The notes under the pieces were generated by a model that saw only the letters and a list, made by a program, of their open reading frames with translations, was not told the origin of the DNA and made no database searches. The translations under genes and the position numbers were made by a program. From NCBI RefSeq assembly GCF_037325665.1, contig NC_090245.1, forward strand, positions 45,302,284 through 45,366,283: DNA of 64,000 nucleotides. Direction: 5' to 3'. This document shows, piece by piece, positions 60,480 through 64,000 of the stretch (the stretch's first letter is position 1; each line of letters starts with the position of its first letter). Source of the DNA: Littorina saxatilis. Lineage: Eukaryota; Mollusca; Gastropoda; Littorinimorpha; Littorinidae.

Positions 60480-60580
60480 ACCTTGTTTGGTACTGAATGG
60501 GTGAGGCCATTAGAACTGTACCCACGGAATACGCGCTATATAAGCTTCATATTGATTGATTGATTGATTGATTGATTAGG
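60480..60580 (+). mobile_element. LINE 3' tail fragment
   Basis: ACGCGCTATATAAGCTTCAT followed by (TTGA)n, the usual form of L2/CR1-type 3' ends; lies in an intron of the THAP gene. Confidence 0.55.
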
Positions 60581-60617
60581 ACAACAGTACCAGGTAAACT
60601 CCTCACACACCATGCCT

Positions 60618-60695
60618 CTTTCTTTCTTTCTTTATTTGGTGTTTAACGTCGTTTTCAACCACGAAGCTTATATCGGGGAAAGGGGGGGGAGATGG
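60618..60695. mobile_element. Mollusc-type SINE fragment
   Basis: (TTTC)n followed by GGTGTTTAACGTCGTTTTCA and ACCACGAAGCTTATATCGGG, a motif common in molluscan SINEs (from memory). Confidence 0.55.
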
Positions 60696-60814
60696 GAATA
60701 GAGCCACTTAATTGTTTCTTGTTACACCATGCCTCTAACAGGATATGTTTCCCATCTTTACGTGTGGGAACTACAGGTACAATTTCATCCATCCATGCAT
60801 CCGCCCTATACAGC

Positions 60815-61196
60815 TTCTTCTTCTGCGTTCGTGGGCTGAAACTCCCACGTGCACTCATTTTTTTTTGCACAAGTGGAATTTTACGTGTATGACCGTTTTT
60901 ACCCCGCCATTTAGGCAGCCATACGCCGCTTTCGGAGGAAGCATGCGGGGTATTTTTGTGTTTCTAAAACCCACCGAACTCTGACATGGATTACAGGATC
61001 TTTTTCAAGTGTACTTGGTCTTGTGCTTGCGTGTACACATGAAGGGGGATAAGTCACTAGCAGGTCTGCACATAAGTAGACCTGGGAGATCGGAAACATC
61101 TCCACACTTAACCCACCAGGCGGCCGCGACCGGGATTCGAACCCTCGACCTTCCGAGTTAATAGACCGACGTCTTACCACCCCGCCACAGCTCCCG
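60815..61196 (-). mobile_element. tRNA-derived SINE, family 1, third copy
   Basis: Same head (B box GGGTTCGAATCCC) and body (CAGGTCTACTTATGTGCAGA on the minus strand) as 23467-23871, more diverged, in the THAP gene intron. Confidence 0.8.
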
Positions 61197-61467
61197 TCAC
61201 CCTATACAGCAATTATCAACTATGTAATGGATGGGTTTAAACATTTTTTGATGTCAGGGTGTTCTTCATGGTTAAAAATCTCTTACCTGGTTGAACAATT
61301 TGTGCATCAGGCGACAGGTCGGTGCTGGCTTCATTTGTAGCTACCCTTTGCGATGGTGGCTTCCTCCCACTAGCAACCTGCAAATGCACAGCTCTTTAAC
61401 TGACAAACTCACAACCAACACCCAGTCACAATGAAACAATTCTCCCAATTTCATGGCATTGGTCTTA

Positions 61468-62009
61468 GGCCACACAAAAAAGTGTATGTTTCTGGTAAGG
61501 CAAAACAAAAAATAATCTGTTTACAGTATCCGGACCGACCCTATTTTTTTCCCACCGGCCCTAGACTTTTTTGGGGCATTAAAAAATAAAATTAAAATAT
61601 TCAGATGGCTAAAATACAAAAATAAAAAGCCGACCTACCGACGCTATTTTTGGGGGGCCTACGTTACCTTAAACAGACTTTTTTTGTGGCCTAACATGAC
61701 TAAAGGTGGAGATTTTTTATCTAAACTTTTTTTTTCAAAACCATCTTTTTAACTTATTTTGTTGAAAAACAGGAAAACAATTGATTTTCGAATACCCCTT
61801 TTATTTTTGAAAATGCAAAAAAGAAAGTCTAGGGTCGTCGGGAAAACATAGGTAGGGTCAGGTGACCAGAAGAAACATACAACTTTTTTGTTGTTGACAC
61901 CGACCCTATACTTTTTTTGCCATTTGGGGCTGTTTTTTGGCAAAATAAGTTCATCATATCATCATAATCAAGACGTCGATCCAAAATAAGTAACTTTTTT
62001 TTGTTGGCC
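61468..62009. mobile_element. Harbinger-type MITE with a nested relative
   Basis: Outer element: GGCCACACAAAAAAGTG at left, TTTTTTTTGTTGGCC at right, TTA on both sides (61465-61467, 62010-62012). Nested inside at 61499-61691 is a second one (GGCAAAACA...TCTGTTTACAG to CTTAAACAGAC...GTGGCC) flanked by TAA. Both lie in an intron of the THAP gene. Confidence 0.65.
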
Positions 62010-62716
62010 TTATCATTTTTTTGCGCTAAATGCAAACAGGCATTATTTGATGGGAACAATGCTGTTTTTTTTCAATTCTTACATCAGCCTCAAACTTGTC
62101 ATTACTCAACCTGCATTTAATAGTGTGCTTCTTTGGTTTGCAAAAACCTAAAACCAATAAATAAATAACCTTCGGTGGTGGATTGGGCACTGCAAACAAT
62201 GTCGGGACAGCATTCCACACAAGTGATCCTCTCTGCAGGATTGTTTTACTGGTTGGCCTCAAAGTGATCAGTACAAAGCTTGAGACCTTGAACATCAGCT
62301 GGCTGCAGCTTTTCAAAGTCCTCTCGCCTTGTGAATTGCACCCATATTCTGCACCTAGTTTGACAATAAAAACAACAATGTTATTGTTAAACTAAGCAAA
62401 AAGGAAAGACAAAAAAAGCTAAATCAGATCTTCAGTCTAAATCTAACGCTCTGCCTGAACGCAAAACGGATGAGTGATGTACCTTTGTACTGTAGTTTTC
62501 CCGTAAGCAAGGTTTGATAAAGGATTCGGCAAATATGCCCACGGGTAGTTTGTCATCAAGTGTAAACTGTTGTTTTGTACTGACTGCTGACTCACACTCA
62601 CAGTCGTAAGTACTCGCTGACGCTGTAGTCTACTGAGTGAGTTGACTCGAGCCATTGCATTCTCATTCTGAAGAAGGTAAACCTGATGAAATAATCACTG
62701 CACAACCCACCTTTTT

Positions 62717-63507
62717 ATATTTAGTCAAGTTTTGACTAAATATTTTAACGTAGAGGGGGGAATCGAGACGAGGGTCATGGTGTATGTGTGTGTGTCCGTC
62801 TGTCTGTCTGTCTGTGTGTGTGTGTAGAGCGATTCAGACTAAACTACTGGACCGATCTTTATGAAATTTGACATGAGAGTTCCTGGGTATGAAATCCCCG
62901 AACGTTTTTTTCATTTTTTTGATAAATGTCTCTGATGACGTCATATCCGGCTTTTCGTAAAAGTTGAGGCGGCACTGTCACGCCCTCATTTTTCAACCAA
63001 ATTGGTTGAAATTTTGGTCAAGTACTCTTCAACGAAGCCCGGGGTTCGGTATTGCATTTCAGCTTGGTGGCTTAAAAATTAATTAATGACTTTGGTCATT
63101 AAAAATCTGAAAATTGTAAAAAAAAATAAAAATTTATAAAACGATCCAAATTTACGTTTATCTTATTCTCCATCATTTGCTGATTCCAAAAACATATAAA
63201 TATGTTATATTCGGATTAAATCAAGCTCTGAAAATTAAATATATAAAAATTATTATCAATTTTTGTTTTCGAAATCAATTTAAAAACACTTTCATCTTAT
63301 TCCTTGTCGGTTCCTGATTCCAAAAATATATAGATATGATATGTTTGGATTAAAAACACGCTCAGAAAGTTAAAACAAAGAGAGGTACAGAAAAGCGTGC
63401 TATCCTTCTCAGCGCAACGAATACCCCGCTCTTCTTGTCAATTCCACGTGTTCTGTGAGTTCGACAGCTACTTGACTAAATATTGTATTTTCGCCTTACG
63501 CGACTTG
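62717..63507 (+). mobile_element. HINE/Helentron-like element, copy 6, at THAP exon 1
   Basis: ATATTTAGTCAAGTTTTGAC to CGCCTTACGCGACTTG. The flanks read CCACCTTTT and TTTCTTCTTTAGG. Relative to the gene the insertion sits five bases before the presumed donor AAG|GTGGGT (62711/62710). Confidence 0.8.
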
Positions 63508-63637
63508 TTTCTTCTTTAGGGAACTTGTGGAAAGTTTTCCCGAAGCAGCTCTGTTTGTAACGGGCGTTCTTGCAACAAAAAGCCGAGCACAATTTACCAC
63601 CACCTCGCACGCGATCGGTACCTACGCGATCCGCCAT

Positions 63638-64000
63638 TTTGTTTTCGCCGCCAGCATGTGACTAGGGACGATAACCCACAAACACTTTTTCGCATTTTCT
63701 TCGCAAGTTCCACGTCTTCCTTTTGTACAGTGTTTGATGGAACATAGTTTTCTCTTTGATGACGCCATTTTGGATGACGTGTTATTCGAGATCTCATCGA
63801 AGAAGAACGATAAGAGAATATTATGTTATGAAATGTGCATGTGAATATTACTGCATGCATTTTAGAATTGATTCATTATTGATAAGATAATGATTGAGTG
63901 AAAGGAAACAGAGATTTAGTTTAGTTAGATAAATTGTTTGTATGTTGTTAGAGGTTACCTAGAGAAACGTAAACAAACACTTTTTGGTCGCTTTGACTTG
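63638..64000. other. 5' flank of the THAP gene
   Basis: Probable promoter side of the minus-strand THAP gene. The start context CAAAATGGCGGATCG resembles a YY1-type motif overlapping the ATG, with A at -3 and G at +4. No TATA box stands out. Confidence 0.45.

Larger units (their letters stand above)
59963..63637 (-). pseudogene. THAP-domain gene, P-element/THAP9-like, disrupted
   Basis: Exon 1 (from ATG at 63637) codes MADRVGTDRVRGGGKLCSAF, CCKNARYKQSCFGKTFHKFP, KEE: the C-x4-C and FHKFP of a THAP finger. Exon 2 (62354-62170) codes CRIWVQFTRREDFEKL and LKLCTDHFEANQ, supplying the Trp and Cys-x2-His; after a frame change it codes LVWNAVPTLFAVPNPPPK (the AVPTLF end of THAP domains). Exon 3 (61377-61287) codes VASGRKPPSQRVATNEASTD. 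Exon 4 (60293-59963) codes DDIQAILEDIG and a coiled coil LWQKVNKLRSKVFRLEN, then shifts frame into KPPKKDFVIEQLSHILSG. Splice sites and phases otherwise agree. Two frameshifts and a HINE between exon 1 and its donor make it a pseudogene or decayed transposase relative. No RNase-H-like catalytic region is seen. Confidence 0.75.

Overview
The window looks like nuclear DNA of a marine gastropod mollusc, and the repeat families resemble those of periwinkles (Littorina); that attribution is from memory. Genes are intron-split and sparse, and most of the sequence is transposable-element and satellite DNA. No bacterial operons, CRISPR arrays or genuine tRNA/rRNA genes are visible.

The dominant structure is a direct tandem duplication: unit A (about 396-28860) and unit B (about 31575-58165), separated by about 2.7 kb. 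Each unit carries the same minus-strand gene, a multi-exon TPR-repeat protein of TTC22-like layout whose C-terminus is a TIR/SEFIR-like fold split over two exons. Copy A (451-5156) is open throughout the visible exons. Copy B (31674-36439) has an in-frame stop codon but otherwise keeps its reading frames and splice sites. Behind each copy sits the orphan last exon and poly(A) signal of a second, unidentified minus-strand gene (5716-5843 and 37192-37319).

The rest of the units is mobile DNA. Because A and B serve as reference for each other, many insertions have a visible empty site, which gives clean target duplications. Examples are ~0.8-0.9 kb elements resembling non-autonomous Helentrons (HINE/DINE-1 type), Harbinger-type MITEs with TTA targets, hAT-like elements, a 9-bp-TSD MULE-like MITE, a mariner remnant, a 3.3-kb giant palindromic element, two tRNA-SINE families, LINE fragments and a small TRIM-like LTR element. 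About 9 kb of unit A (10.0-19.0 kb) is absent from B and is itself made of internal duplications.

The 2.7-kb spacer between units holds a pentanucleotide array, a ~45-bp minisatellite and a SINE-free third copy of a piece of the unit. Right of unit B, at 59963-63637, is a minus-strand THAP-domain gene of P-element/THAP9-like type. It is broken by frameshifts and by a HINE inserted a few bases from its first splice donor. Unit B also carries a 773-bp mobile element holding the first half of a different THAP domain.
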